A DNA stretch of 64,000 nt from Rutidosis leptorrhynchoides (taxonomy: Eukaryota; Streptophyta; Magnoliopsida; Asterales; Asteraceae). The stretch spans positions 98,974,001-99,038,000 of the forward strand of contig NC_092333.1 in assembly GCF_046630445.1 (NCBI RefSeq), written 5' to 3'. The position numbers and the translations under genes were made by a program. Numbering within the stretch: the first letter of the stretch is position 1; every line of letters starts with the position of its first letter. This document shows positions 35,021 to 46,508 of the stretch, in pieces. Below the pieces are notes generated by a model. The model did not search any database and was not told where the DNA came from. It saw only the letters and a program-made list of their open reading frames with translations.

Positions 35021-35121
35021 GACACGGTCGAAGTCCAGACTTACTAATGCATCTTAACAACTATCAGTTAGACACACTCATGCAAGACCTGGTTTGCTAG
35101 GACCAACGCTCTGATACCAAC
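35021..35121 (-). promoter_or_regulatory. Element 5 primer binding site and leader block
   Basis: On the minus strand TTGGTATCAGAGCGTTGG follows the LTR, a canonical tRNA-iMet primer site. The next 80 nt, including GATGCATTAGTAAGTCTGG and CTTCGACCGTGTC, are about 80% or more identical by eye to the leader of elements 3 and 4. Confidence 0.82.
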
Positions 35122-36753
35122 TGTAACGATCGCTCCAAATCCATATGGACGAACACGTCATTCATCGATTTCATTGCGAGGTATTTGACCTCTATATGAT
35201 ACGTTTTGTAAACATTACATTCTTTTGAAAAGGCACACCATAAATGAATATTTAAATCAAGGGTTTTCGACATCTGATGATTTCTACATATAGACAATCA
35301 CCGTAAATAATAGTTTACAATAGTACTTCCGTTGACAATGCAGTCAAAATAAGATACACGGTGATGATTTGGTGAATGCAACGTTTCCTTGAAAAATATG
35401 CCATGTAAGACTCCATGCACATAGCTTGTCTAACATATAAGTAAACAGCGGAAGACTTCTAGGGAACCTGAGAATAAACATGCTAACAAGTGTCAACACA
35501 AAGGTTGGTGAGTTCATAGTTTTAATGTTTTGCATAATCTGTACATAAAGGTGGATCACAAGATTTCAGTTGTTTCATCCAGAAACGTTTATCAAAGTAA
35601 TCTACAAGATTGAGCACCCTGGTAACTAAACTTAACGTATATATAATTTGTACCCTTTGTATAATCATCTTAATAATACACGCAAACCAACGTGTACGCT
35701 TCTCAAATAGCATACTCCGTTAAAAGGCTAGTGCTCTAGCTCGGACGGGGATATCAAACCCTATGGATCCATATATAACTACTCGCGCCCACCAGTTCTT
35801 ATAACCGGCAGTTACTAGTTACCAAAGCTAAGGGATTTTCGGTTCAAACTCGGTGTAGAATTTAGTATGTACTTGTATCCATTACGTTCAAAATAAAGTG
35901 CATGTATTCTCAGCCCAAAAATATAGATTTCAAAAGCATTTAAAAAGGGAGCAAATGAAACTCACCTTAGCAGCACATAAAGTTGTTCATCGTAATGTGA
36001 CCGAAACTCGGAATATCAAATAATTGTAGATCTCAACCTAGAGAACATATGTTGGTCAATAAATGTCTATCAAGCTAGGTCAGGTCATAGTGTATCTCAA
36101 TCCTAATGCTCGAGATTGACATACAAAAGTTATCAAAAGTTATTTCAAAAAGTCAATCTGATTCAATACTATAGTTGAATGATTATGATAATCGAAACAT
36201 TTTAACATTTCACATAGTTTTCCAATTCTTGTAAAATTAGACTATAGTTTTTATAAGGCTTTAAAATATGATAAAATAATCAATTTTGACAATTGTTTAA
36301 CAAAACAAGACGTGCCTTATATAAGGATTCATTTACTTGGCTGGTAATATTCAAAAATCCAATTTATCAATCTTACAAACAAGTTGTTTAAATATCCATT
36401 GCAGATTCAAAAGCAATTTTAATTAATGTCAATCATAATTCAGTTGATCATATCTTTTAATTCGTTCTCCGAAATTACGCGATTTCTAAATGAAAAGTTA
36501 TTGATTTTTCGTCAGCTTTTCAAAAACATGCATATCATATACCTTTATTAGTAATATATGTATTTAATTCGTGATTCATCATAAACTGTTTAACGACAAA
36601 ATTTTGCATGCAAGCATGCATAAATATATATACTCGAGCACTAGACATGGATACACAATTAATATATAAAAGATAAGATATGAATGCTCACGTATCAATA
36701 TTGTGATTCAATATTGTAGGAAAGTACATAGACACAACGGAGATGATAAACAC
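35122..36753 (-). repeat. Element 5 5' LTR, part 1 (cut by element 4)
   Basis: It corresponds to 28246-29880 of the other LTR. It ends at the insertion point of element 4, with TSD AACAC at 36749-36753. The LTR continues at 49767. Confidence 0.92.
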
Positions 36754-39700
36754 TGTAGTGACCCGAACTTTTCCATGTTTATATATATTAATTGAGATTG
36801 ATATTTACATGATTAAATGTTTCCAACATGTTAAGCAATCAAACTTGTTAAGACTTGATTAATTGAAATAGGTTTCATATAGACAATTGACCACCCAAGT
36901 TGACCGGTGATTCACGAACGTTAAAACTTGTAAAAAAACTATATGATGACATATATATGGTTATATATATAGTTAACATGATATTATGATAAGTAAACAT
37001 ATCATTAATTATATTAACAATGAACTACATATGTAAAAACAAGACTACTAACTTAATGATTTTGAAACGAGACATATATGTAACGTTTATCGTTGTAACG
37101 ACATTTAATGTATATATATCATATTAAGAGATATTCGTAGATCATAATATCATGATAATATAATAATTTAAAATCTCTTTTGATATTATAAACATTGGGT
37201 TAACAACATTTAACAAGATCGTTAACCTAAAGGTTTCAAAACAACACTTACATGTAACGACTAACGATGACTTAACGACTCAGTTAAAATGTATATACAT
37301 GTAGTGTTTTAATATGTATTTATACACTTTTGAAAGACTTCAATACACTTATCAAAATACTTCTACTTAACAAAAATGCTTACAATTACATTCTCGTTCA
37401 GTTTCATCAACAATTCTACTCGTATGCACCCGTATTCGTACTCGTACAATACACAGCTTTTAGATGTATGTACTATTGGTATATACACTCCAATGATCAG
37501 CTCTTAGCAGCCCATGTGAGTCACCTAACACATGTGGGAACCATCATTTGGCAACTAGCATGAAATATCTCATAAGATTACAAAAATATGAGTAATCATT
37601 CATGACTTATTTACATGAAAACAAAATTACATATCCTTTATATCTAATCCATACACCAACGACCAAAAACACCTACAAACACTTTCATTCTTCAATTTTC
37701 TTCATCTAATTGAACTCTCTCAAGTTCTATCTTCAAGTTCTAAGTGTTCTTCATAAATTCCAAAAGTTCTAGTTTCATAAAATCAAGAATACTTTCAAGT
37801 TTGCTAGCTCACTTCCAATCTTGTAAGGTGATCATCCAACCTCAAGAAATCTTTGTTTCTTACAGTAGGTTATCATTCTAATACAAGGTAATAATCATAT
37901 TCAAACTTTGGTTCAATTTCTATAACTATAACAATCTTATTTCAAGTGATGATCTTACTTGAACTTGTTTTCGTGTCATGATTTTGCTTCAAGAACTTTG
38001 AGCCATCCAAGGATCCATTGAAGCTAGATCCATTTTTCTCTTTTCCAGTAGGTTCATCCAAGGAACTTAAGGTAGTAATGATGTTCATAACATCATTCGA
38101 TTCATACATATAAAGCTATCTTATTCGGAGGTTTAAACTTGTAATCACTAGAACATAGTTTAGTTAATTCTAAACTTGTTCGCAAACAAAAGTTAATCCT
38201 TCTAACTTGACTTTTAAAATCAACTAAACACATGTTCTATATCTATATGATATGCTAACTTAATGATTTAAAACCTGGAAACACGAAAAACACCGTAAAA
38301 CCAGATTTACGCCGTCGTAGTAACACCGCGGGCTGTTTTGGGTTAGTTAATTAAAAACTATGATAAACTTTGATTTAAAAGTTGTTATTCTGAGAAAATG
38401 ATTTTTATTATGAACATGAAACTATATCCAAAAATTATGGTTAAACTCAAAGTGGAAGTATGTTTTCTAAAATGGTCATCTAGACGTCGTTCTTTCGACT
38501 GAAATGACTACCTTTACAAAAACGACTTGTAACTTATTTTTCCGACTAGAAACCTATACTTTTTTTTGTTTAGATTCATAAAATAGAGTTCAATATGAAA
38601 CCATAGCAATTTGATTCACTCAAAACGGATTTAAAATGAAGAAGTTATGGGTAAAACAAGATTGGATAATTTTTCTCATTTTAGCTACGTGAAAATTGGT
38701 AACAAATCTATTCCAACCATAACTTAATCAACTTGTATTATATATTATGTAATCTTGAGATACCATAGACACGTATACAATGTTTCGACCTATCATGTCG
38801 ACACATCTATATATATTTCGGAACAACCATAGACACTCTATATGTGAATGTTGGAGTTAGCTATACAGGGTTGAGGTTGATTCCAAAATATATATAGTTT
38901 GAGTTGTGATCAATACTGAGATACGTATACACTGGGTCGTGGATTGATTCAAGATAATATTTATCGATTTATTTCTGTACATCTAACTGTGGACAACTAG
39001 TTGTAGGTTACTAACGAGGACAGCTGACTTAATAAACTTAAAACATCAAAATATATTAAAAGTGTTGTAAATATATTTTGAACATACTTTGATATATATG
39101 TATATATTGTTATAGGTTCGTGAATCAACCAGTGGCCAAGTCTTACTTCCCGACGAAGTAAAAATCTGTGAAAGTGAGTTATAGTCCCACTTTTAAAATC
39201 TAATATTTTTGGGATGAGAATACATGCAGGTTTTATAAATGATTTACAAAATAGACACAAGTACGTGAAACTACATTCTATGGTTGAATTATCGAAATCA
39301 AATATGCCCCTTTTTATTAAGTCTGGTAATCTAAGAATTAGGGAACAGACACCCTAATTGACGCGAATCCTAAAGATAGATCTATTGGGCCTAACAAACC
39401 CCATCCAAAGTACCGGATGCTTTAGTACTTCGAAATTTATATCATATCCGAAGGGTGTCCCGGAATGATGGGGATATTCTTATATATGCATTTGTTAATG
39501 TCGGTTACCAGGTGTTCACCATATGAATGATTTTTATCTCTATGTATGGGATGTGTATTAAAATATGAAATCTTGTGGTCTATTGTTACGATTTGATATA
39601 TATAGGTTAAACCTATAACTCACCAACATTTTTGTTGACGTTTAAAGCATGTTTATTCTCAGGTGAATATTAAGAGCTTCCGCTGTTGCATACTAAAATA

Positions 39701-40006
39701 AGGACAAGATTTGGAGTCCATGTTTGTATGATATTGTGTAAAAACTGCATTCAAGAAACTGATTTCGATGTAACATATTTGTATTGTAAACCATTATGTA
39801 ATGGTCGTGTGTAAACAGGATATTTTAGATTATCATTATTTGATAATCTACGTAAAGCTTTTTAAACCTTTATTTATGAAATAAAGGTTATGGTTTGTTT
39901 TAAAAATGAATGCAGTCTTTGAAAAACGTCTCATATAGAGGTCAAAACCTCGCAACGAAATCAATTAATATGGAACGTTTTTAATCAATAAGAACGGGAC
40001 ATTTCA
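36754..40006 (+). repeat. Element 4 5' LTR
   Basis: 3253 bp, TGTAGTGACCC...ATTTCA. Nearly identical to the 3' LTR, which implies recent insertion. Confidence 0.95.
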
Positions 40007-40112
40007 GTTGGTATCCGAGCGTTGGTCTTAGAGAACCAGAAAATTTGCATTAGTGTGTCTTATCGAGTTTGTTAGGATGCATTAGTGAGTCTGGACTTCG
40101 ACCGTGTTTTCT
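40007..40112 (+). promoter_or_regulatory. Element 4 primer binding site and conserved leader block
   Basis: TTGGTATCCGAGCG directly follows the LTR, with the same one-base departure from tRNA-iMet complementarity as element 3. Then comes GATGCATTAGTGAGTCTGG and CTTCGACCGTG, shared with elements 3 and 5. ATGCAT is a possible kissing-loop palindrome. Confidence 0.75.
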
Positions 40113-40215
40113 TTAAAAATGATTGCTTAACATTTTTGTTGGAAACTATATATTTTTAACATATGAATATTATGTGATATATTAATCTCTTAACGTGTTT
40201 GATATTATGTGATAG

Positions 40216-40830
40216 ATGTCTACCTCTAGAACAAGTCCCATTGACTCACCTAATAATAATGAAGAGTCAAATGTAAATTGGAATGATTTGTGGACTGATT
40301 CACAAGTTCCCGAAGAGGAACCGGAAGAAGAGTCGGAACCGGAAGAAGAATCGGAACCGGAAGAAGAATCGGAACCGGATGAAGAAATAGAACCGGTGGG
40401 GGAAATAATAAAACGGTTAAGTAAAATAAAATCCTCAACCAACCGACCAAAGTTAATTATGGTCAATGGTGTTTCCGCCAAGGAAGCAAAATATTGGGAG
40501 GATTACCAATTCTCCGATGAATCGGATTCCGACGAGAATTCCGATGATGTTATAGAAATTACCCCAACTGAATTTAAAAAGGCAAAAGAAAATAATAAGG
40601 GAAAGGGCATAAAAATAGAGAAATCTAATTCCAACCCCGATGAACTTTATATGTATCGTCAACCCCCGAAGTCCTTAAGTTGTAACAATGACCCGGGAAC
40701 CTCTAAACCACCAGGTTTTTCTAAACCAATGTGGACAACGACGGCTCGTATTAGGGGAACATCATATATCCCTAGAAACTTGGCAAAACGAACCAAAACC
40801 GAAGAAGGAGAAACGAGCGAGTCGGAATAA
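40216..40830 (+). CDS. Acidic Glu-rich protein of unknown function (element 4 copy)
   Basis: An intact 204-aa frame, counterpart of 18212-18820. It begins MSTSRTSPIDSPNNNEESN. The Glu/Ser/Pro repeat (unit EEESEP, residues about 33-62) is two residues longer than in element 3, a slippage-type change that keeps the frame. The middle third (STNRPKLIMVNGVSAKEAKY) is the best conserved part and has no recognised motif. The C-terminal third is basic. It is the first frame downstream of the 5' LTR, so it would be translated first from a full-length transcript. Function unknown; I make no family assignment. Confidence 0.72.
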   Translation: MSTSRTSPIDSPNNNEESNVNWNDLWTDSQVPEEEPEEESEPEEESEPEEESEPDEEIEPVGEIIKRLSKIKSSTNRPKLIMVNGVSAKEAKYWEDYQFSDESDSDENSDDVIEITPTEFKKAKENNKGKGIKIEKSNSNPDELYMYRQPPKSLSCNNDPGTSKPPGFSKPMWTTTARIRGTSYIPRNLAKRTKTEEGETSESE

Positions 40831-40926
40831 GATAGTTGTATTCGTGTGGTGTAATATATGGAATATAGTGTTCTTATGCTTTATGATATATGTAAAAATT
40901 GCTTGTATTAATAAGTATTTTTTTTA

Positions 40927-40953
40927 TGAATCTAACTCTTGTCTATTTTACAG
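40927..40953 (+). promoter_or_regulatory. Candidate 3' splice site before the F-box ORF
   Basis: A branch-point-like TCTAACT, a pyrimidine-rich stretch and TTTTACAG ending at 40953, with the F-box ATG 15 nt later. The same TCTAACTCTTGTCTATTTTA plus CAG is present in element 3 (minus strand, about 18089-18111). Confidence 0.55.
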
Positions 40954-40967
40954 TTTAAAAACACAAA

Positions 40968-41651
40968 ATGGATAGACAACCCAATATTTTAAGAGACCTA
41001 CCCGGAGACATGATTGATGAAATCTTGTCTAGAGTCGGCCAGAATTCTTCGGCACAACTATTTAAGGCGAGATCAGTTTGTAAGATATTCGAAGAACGTT
41101 CCAAGAATGTCTTGGTTTATAAGAGACTTTCGTTTGAAAGATGGGGGATATCACATTGGGAAACCCATAAGTTACGATGTGTTTACTTTGACGCATATAT
41201 TGCGGGGAACCCAAATGCTATTTTACGCAACGGGTTAAGAAATTATTTTGACTCAATATATCCGAATATTGGACTTCGTGATTTAGAAAAAGCGGCTAAC
41301 ATGCAACATAAAGAAGCATGTTATGCTTACGGATTAGTAATGTTCGCTTCTCACCAAAGTGAGAACAAGAACATCGGGCTACAACTATTAAACAAAACGT
41401 TTCCACAAGTGACGGAGTCGGTAATTGGGGTAAGAAATGAGGTTTTTAGATTATTACGGGACTGTTGGACATTACGTAACCCTCGTCCCTTTGACGACGT
41501 TACAACACGCTGTCTTATCAACGGCCATAACGGTTATGTTGCACAAGACCAAGGATGGGAAGTGGTCCTAGTAAAACCAGAATGCATGACTTGTTTCTGG
41601 ACGTATGAATTACGTGTCTTTATTGCCTTTGCTGAACGACTTGTGTACTAG
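40968..41651 (+). CDS. F-box protein (At2g35280-like family), element 4 copy
   Basis: An intact 227-aa frame. F-box at residues 8-45 (LPGDMIDEILSRVGQNSS), a Sel1-like segment at about 105-150, and a C-terminal CMTCFWTYELRVF. Family knowledge: such proteins bind SKP1 and select substrates for ubiquitination; the substrate here is unknown. Against the element 3 copy I count about 20 replacement and about 20 silent codon differences, and a run of more than 40 codons (about residues 52-96) is identical in DNA. Silent changes are over-represented relative to chance, suggesting selection on the protein. The start is fixed by the conserved MDRQPNIL and by stops upstream. Likely a host gene captured by the ancestor of elements 3 and 4. 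Confidence 0.85.
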   Translation: MDRQPNILRDLPGDMIDEILSRVGQNSSAQLFKARSVCKIFEERSKNVLVYKRLSFERWGISHWETHKLRCVYFDAYIAGNPNAILRNGLRNYFDSIYPNIGLRDLEKAANMQHKEACYAYGLVMFASHQSENKNIGLQLLNKTFPQVTESVIGVRNEVFRLLRDCWTLRNPRPFDDVTTRCLINGHNGYVAQDQGWEVVLVKPECMTCFWTYELRVFIAFAERLVY

Positions 41652-41839
41652 CTAGAATTATCTTCACAACTATCTTGTATCAAAGTTATTGTGTGCTATA
41701 TTTCATGCTTTATGTAAAATAAGCGGTATTGTAAGTTTGTAAAATATTGTGTAAAAGTTTGAACGCGAAATATTATTATAATCAGTTTTTCATATAGAAT
41801 TGAAGTAGTTGAATTGTATATTAGCTACTAAGTATGAAC

Positions 41840-41860
41840 TTAACGGGTAAGTACTACCCG
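41840..41860 (+). promoter_or_regulatory. Internal polypurine-tract-like motif between F-box and gag (element 4)
   Basis: TTAACGGGTAAGTACTACCCG differs at one base from the PPT word next to the 3' LTR (46494-46508, TTAACGGGTAGGTAC) over the shared part. Confidence 0.5.
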
Positions 41861-41956
41861 AATTTAAACTTATAAAATGCTAATATGAAGAAAAAGCTTT
41901 TATAAATGAGTTCATATTATGCTACGAAATACTATTAACTACTCTTAATATTCTGT

Positions 41957-44900
41957 ATGATTAACTTGTTCCATTTGACTATTTTGAAGGAAATGGCACC
42001 GACTACTCGACATACCGTGAATATGAATGAAGAGGAATTCCGTACTTTTCTAGCTTCAAACATAGCCGCAGTACAGGCTGCGCTACATACCAACAATAAC
42101 CTTGGATCTAGCAGTACAGGAAATCGTGTAGGATGCACCTACAAAGAATTCACTGCCTGTAAACCTTTGGAATTTGATGGAACCGAAGGACCGATCGGAT
42201 TGAAACGGTGGACCGAGAAGGTCGAATCGGTGTTTGCCATAAGTAAGTGTACTGAAGAGGACAAAGTGAAGTACGCTACGCATACCTTCACAGGTTCTGC
42301 GTTAACATGGTGGAATACCTATCTAGAGCAAGTGGGACAAGACGATGCGTACGCACTACCGTGGTCAGCATTCAAGCACTTGATGAACGAGAAGTACCGT
42401 CCGAGAACCGAGGTCAATAAGCTCAAGACAGAACTTAGAGGGTTACGAACCCAAGGATTTGATATTACCACGTACGAAAGACGATTCACAGAATTGTGCC
42501 TATTGTGTCCGGGAGCATTCGAAGATGAGGAAGAGAAGATCGACGCATTTGTGAAAGGATTACCGGAAAGAATCCAAGAAGATATAAGTTCACACGAGCC
42601 CGCCTCCATACAACAGGCATGTAGAATGGCTCACAAACTCGTGAACCAGATTGAAGAAAGAATTAAAGAACAGACTGCTGAAGAGGCCAATGTGAAGCAA
42701 GTCAAAAGAAAGTGGGAGGAAAACGGTGATAAGAATCACCAATACAACAACAACAGCAATTACAACAATAATCGCAACAATTATCCCAACAATCGCAACA
42801 TCAATCGCAACTACAACAAACGGCCCAACAACAACAACAATAATAACAACAGCAACTACAACAATCATCCCAACAACAATAATAACCGCAACAACAACAA
42901 CAATCAGAAGCAGCTATGCCAAAGGTGTGAAAAGAATCACTCGGGGTTCTGCACCAAATTTTGCAACAAGTGTAAAAGAAATGGTCATAGCGCGACGAAG
43001 TGTGAGGTCTACGGACCAGGGGTTAATAGAACGAAAGGAACAAATGATGTCGGAACGAGTAATAGCGGAGCAAGTAGTGTCGGAGCAAGTTATGCCAATG
43101 TAGTTTGTTATAAATGTGGAAAACCAGGCCACATTATTAGAAATTGCCCGAACCAGGAGAACACGAATGGACAAGGCCGTGGAAGAGTTTTCAATATTAA
43201 TGCGGTAGAGGCACAGGAAGACCCAGAGCTTGTTACGGGTACGTTTCTTATTGACAATAAATCTGCTTACGTTTTATTTGATTCGGGTGCGGATAGAAGC
43301 TATATGAGTAGAGATTTTTGTGCTAAATTAAGTTGTCCATTGACGCCTTTGGATAGTAAATTTTTACTCGAATTAGCAAATGGTAAATTAATTTCAGCAG
43401 ATAATATATGTCGGAATCGAGAAATTAAACTGGTTAGCGAAACATTTAAGATTGATTTGATACCAGTAGAGTTAGGGAGTTTTGATGTGATAATCGGTAT
43501 GGACTGGTTGAAAGAAGTGAAAGCGGAGATCGTTTGTTACAAAAATGCAATTCGCATTATACGAGAAAAAGGAAAACCCTTAATGGTGTACGGAGAAAAG
43601 GGCAACACGAAGCTACATCTTATTAGTAATTTGAAGGCACAAAAACTAATAAGAAAAGGTTGCTATGCTGTTCTAGCACACGTCGAGAAAGTACAAACTG
43701 AAGAAAAGAGCATCAATGATGTTCCCATTGCAAAAGAATTTCCCGATGTATTTCCGAAAGAATTACCGGGATTACCCCCACATCGATCCGTTGAATTTCA
43801 AATAGATCTTGTACCAGGAGCTGCACCAATAGCTCGTGCTCCTTACAGACTCGCACCCAGCGAGATGAAAGAACTGCAAAGCCAATTACAAGAACTTTTA
43901 GAGCGTGGTTTCATTCGACCAAGCACATCACCGTGGGGAGCTCCTGTTTTGTTTGTCAAGAAGAAAGATGGTACATTCAGGTTGTGTATCAACTACCGAG
44001 AGTTGAACAAACTTACCATCAAGAACCGCTACCCACTACCGAGAATCGACGACTTATTTGATCAACTACAAGGCTCGTCTGTTTATTCAAAGATTGACTT
44101 ACGTTCCGGGTATCATCAAATGCGAGTGAAAGAAGATGATATTCCAAAGACTGCTTTTAGAACACGTTACGGTCATTACGAGTTTATGGTCATGCCGTTT
44201 GGTTTAACTAATGCACCAGCTGTGTTCATGGACCTTATGAACCGAGTGTGTGGACCATACCTTGACAAGTTTGTCATTGTTTTCATTGATGACATACTTA
44301 TTTACTCAAAGAATGACCAAGAACACGGTGAACATTTGAGAAAGGTGTTAGAAGTATTGAGGAAGGAAGAATTGTACGCTAAGTTTTCAAAGTGTGCATT
44401 TTGGTTGGAAGAAGTTCAATTCCTCGGTCACATAGTGAACAAAGAAGGTATTAAGGTGGATCCGGCAAAGATAGAAACTGTTGAAAAGTGGGAAACCCCG
44501 AAAACTCCGAAACACATACGCCAGTTTTTAGGACTAGCTGGTTACTACAGAAGGTTCATCCAAGACTTTTCCAGAATAGCAAAACCCTTGACTGCATTAA
44601 CGCATAAAGGGAAGAAATTTGAATGGAATGATGAACAAGAGAAAGCGTTTCAGTTATTGAAGAAAAAGCTAACTACGGCACCTATATTGTCATTGCCTGA
44701 AGGGAATGATGATTTTGTGATTTATTGTGACGCATCAAAGCAAGGTCTCGGTTGTGTATTAATGCAATGAACGAAGGTGATTGCTTATGCGTCTAGACAA
44801 TTGAAGATTCACGAACAAAATTATACGACGCATGATTTGGAATTAGGCGCGGTTGTTTTTGCATTAAAGACTTGGAGGCACTACTTATATGGGGTCAAAA

Positions 44901-46473
44901 GTATTATATATACCGACCACAAAAGTTTTCAACACATATTTAATCAGAAACAACTGAATATGAGGCAGCGTAGGTGGATTGAATTATTGAATGATTACGA
45001 TTTTGAGATTCGTTACCACCCGGGGAAGGCAAATGTGGTAGCCGATGCCTTGAGCAGGAAGGATAGAGAACCCATTCGAGTAAAATCTATGAATATAATG
45101 ATTCATAATAACATTACTACTCAAATAAAGGAGGCGCAACAAGGAGTTTTAAAAGAGGGAAATTTAAAGGATGAAATACCCAAAGGATCGGAGAAGCATC
45201 TTAATATTCGGGAAGACGGAACCCGGTATAGGGCTGAAAGGATTTGGGTACCAAAATTTGGAGATATGAGAGAAATGGTACTTAGAGAAGCTCATAAAAC
45301 CAGATACTCAATACATCCTGGAACGGGGAAGATGTACAAGGATCTCAAGAAACATTTTTGGTGGCCGGGTATGAAAGCCGATGTTGCTAAATACGTAGGA
45401 GAATGTTTGACGTGTTCTAAGGTCAAAGCTGAGCATCAGAAACCATCAGGTCTACTTCAACAACCCGAAATCCCGGAATGGAAATGGGAAAACATTACCA
45501 TGGATTTCATCACTAAATTGCCAAGGACTGCAAGTGGTTTTGATACTATTTGGGTAATAGTTGATCGTCTCACCAAATCAGCACACTTCCTGCCAATAAG
45601 AGAAGATGACAAGATGGAGAAGTTAGCACGACTGTATTTGAAGGAAGTCGTCTCCAGACATGGAATACCAATCTCTATTATCTCTGATAGGGATGGTAGA
45701 TTTATTTCAAGATTCTGGCAGACATTACAGCAAGCATTAGGAACTCGTCTAGACATGAGTACTGCCTATCATCCACAAACTGATGGGCAGAGCGAAAGGA
45801 CGATACAAACGCTTGAAGACATGCTACGAGCATGTGTTATTGATTTCGGAAACAGTTGGGATCGACATTTACCGTTAGCAGAATTTTCCTACAACAACAG
45901 ATTACGGGTCCGGAGATTATACAAGAAACTACCGAGAAGATCATCCAAATTCAACAACGGTTGAAAACTGCCCAAAGTCGACAAAAGAGCTACGCTGACA
46001 TTAAAAGAAAAGATATAGAATTTGAAATTGGAGAGATGGTCATGCTTAAAGTTGCACCTTGGAAAGGCGTTGTTCGATTTGGTAAACGAGGGAAATTAAA
46101 TCCAAGGTATATTGGACCATTCAAGATTATTGATCGTGTCGGACCAGTAGCTTACCGACTAGAGTTACCTCAACAACTCGCAGCTGTACATAACACTTTC
46201 CACGTCTCGAATTTGAAGAAATGTTTTGCTAAAGAAGATCTCACTATTCCGTTAGATGAAATCCAAATCAACGAAAAACTTCAATTCATCGAAGAACCCG
46301 TCGAAATAATGGATCGTGAGGTTAAAAGACTTAAGCAAAACAAGATACCAATTGTTAAGGTTCGATGGAATGCTTGTAGAGGACCCGAGTTCACCTGGGA
46401 GCGTGAAGAACAGATGAAGAAGAAATACCCGCATCTATTTCCAGAAGATTCGTCAACACCTTCAACAGCTTAA
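41957..46473 (+). pseudogene. Element 4 Gag-Pol, broken by one stop and one 94-bp deletion
   Basis: A fused gag-pol frame; the likely start is the methionine of MAPTTRHT (41993). Gag carries three knuckles: [26 protein letters not shown] and [14 protein letters not shown]. Protease [12 protein letters not shown] with [13 protein letters not shown] and [10 protein letters not shown]; RNase H; integrase with the HHCC finger and DDE motifs; then the C-terminal domain. Defects: TGA at 44768 where element 3 has CGA (RNase H), and at 45900 a 94-bp deletion between 4-bp ACAG repeats that shifts the frame in integrase; the original frame then resumes and ends with TAA at 46471. Upstream of 44768 the frame is open for 937 codons, so Gag, protease and RT could still be made. 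Integrase cannot be made intact. Confidence 0.93.
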
Positions 46474-46508
46474 AATTTCGGGACGAAATTTATTTAACGG
46501 GTAGGTAC
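46473..46508 (+). promoter_or_regulatory. Element 4 hairpin and polypurine tract
   Basis: AAATTTCG-GGA-CGAAATTT (46473-46491) then TTAACGGGTAGGTAC (46494-46508) directly before the 3' LTR; the hairpin overlaps the gag-pol stop codon. Confidence 0.72.
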
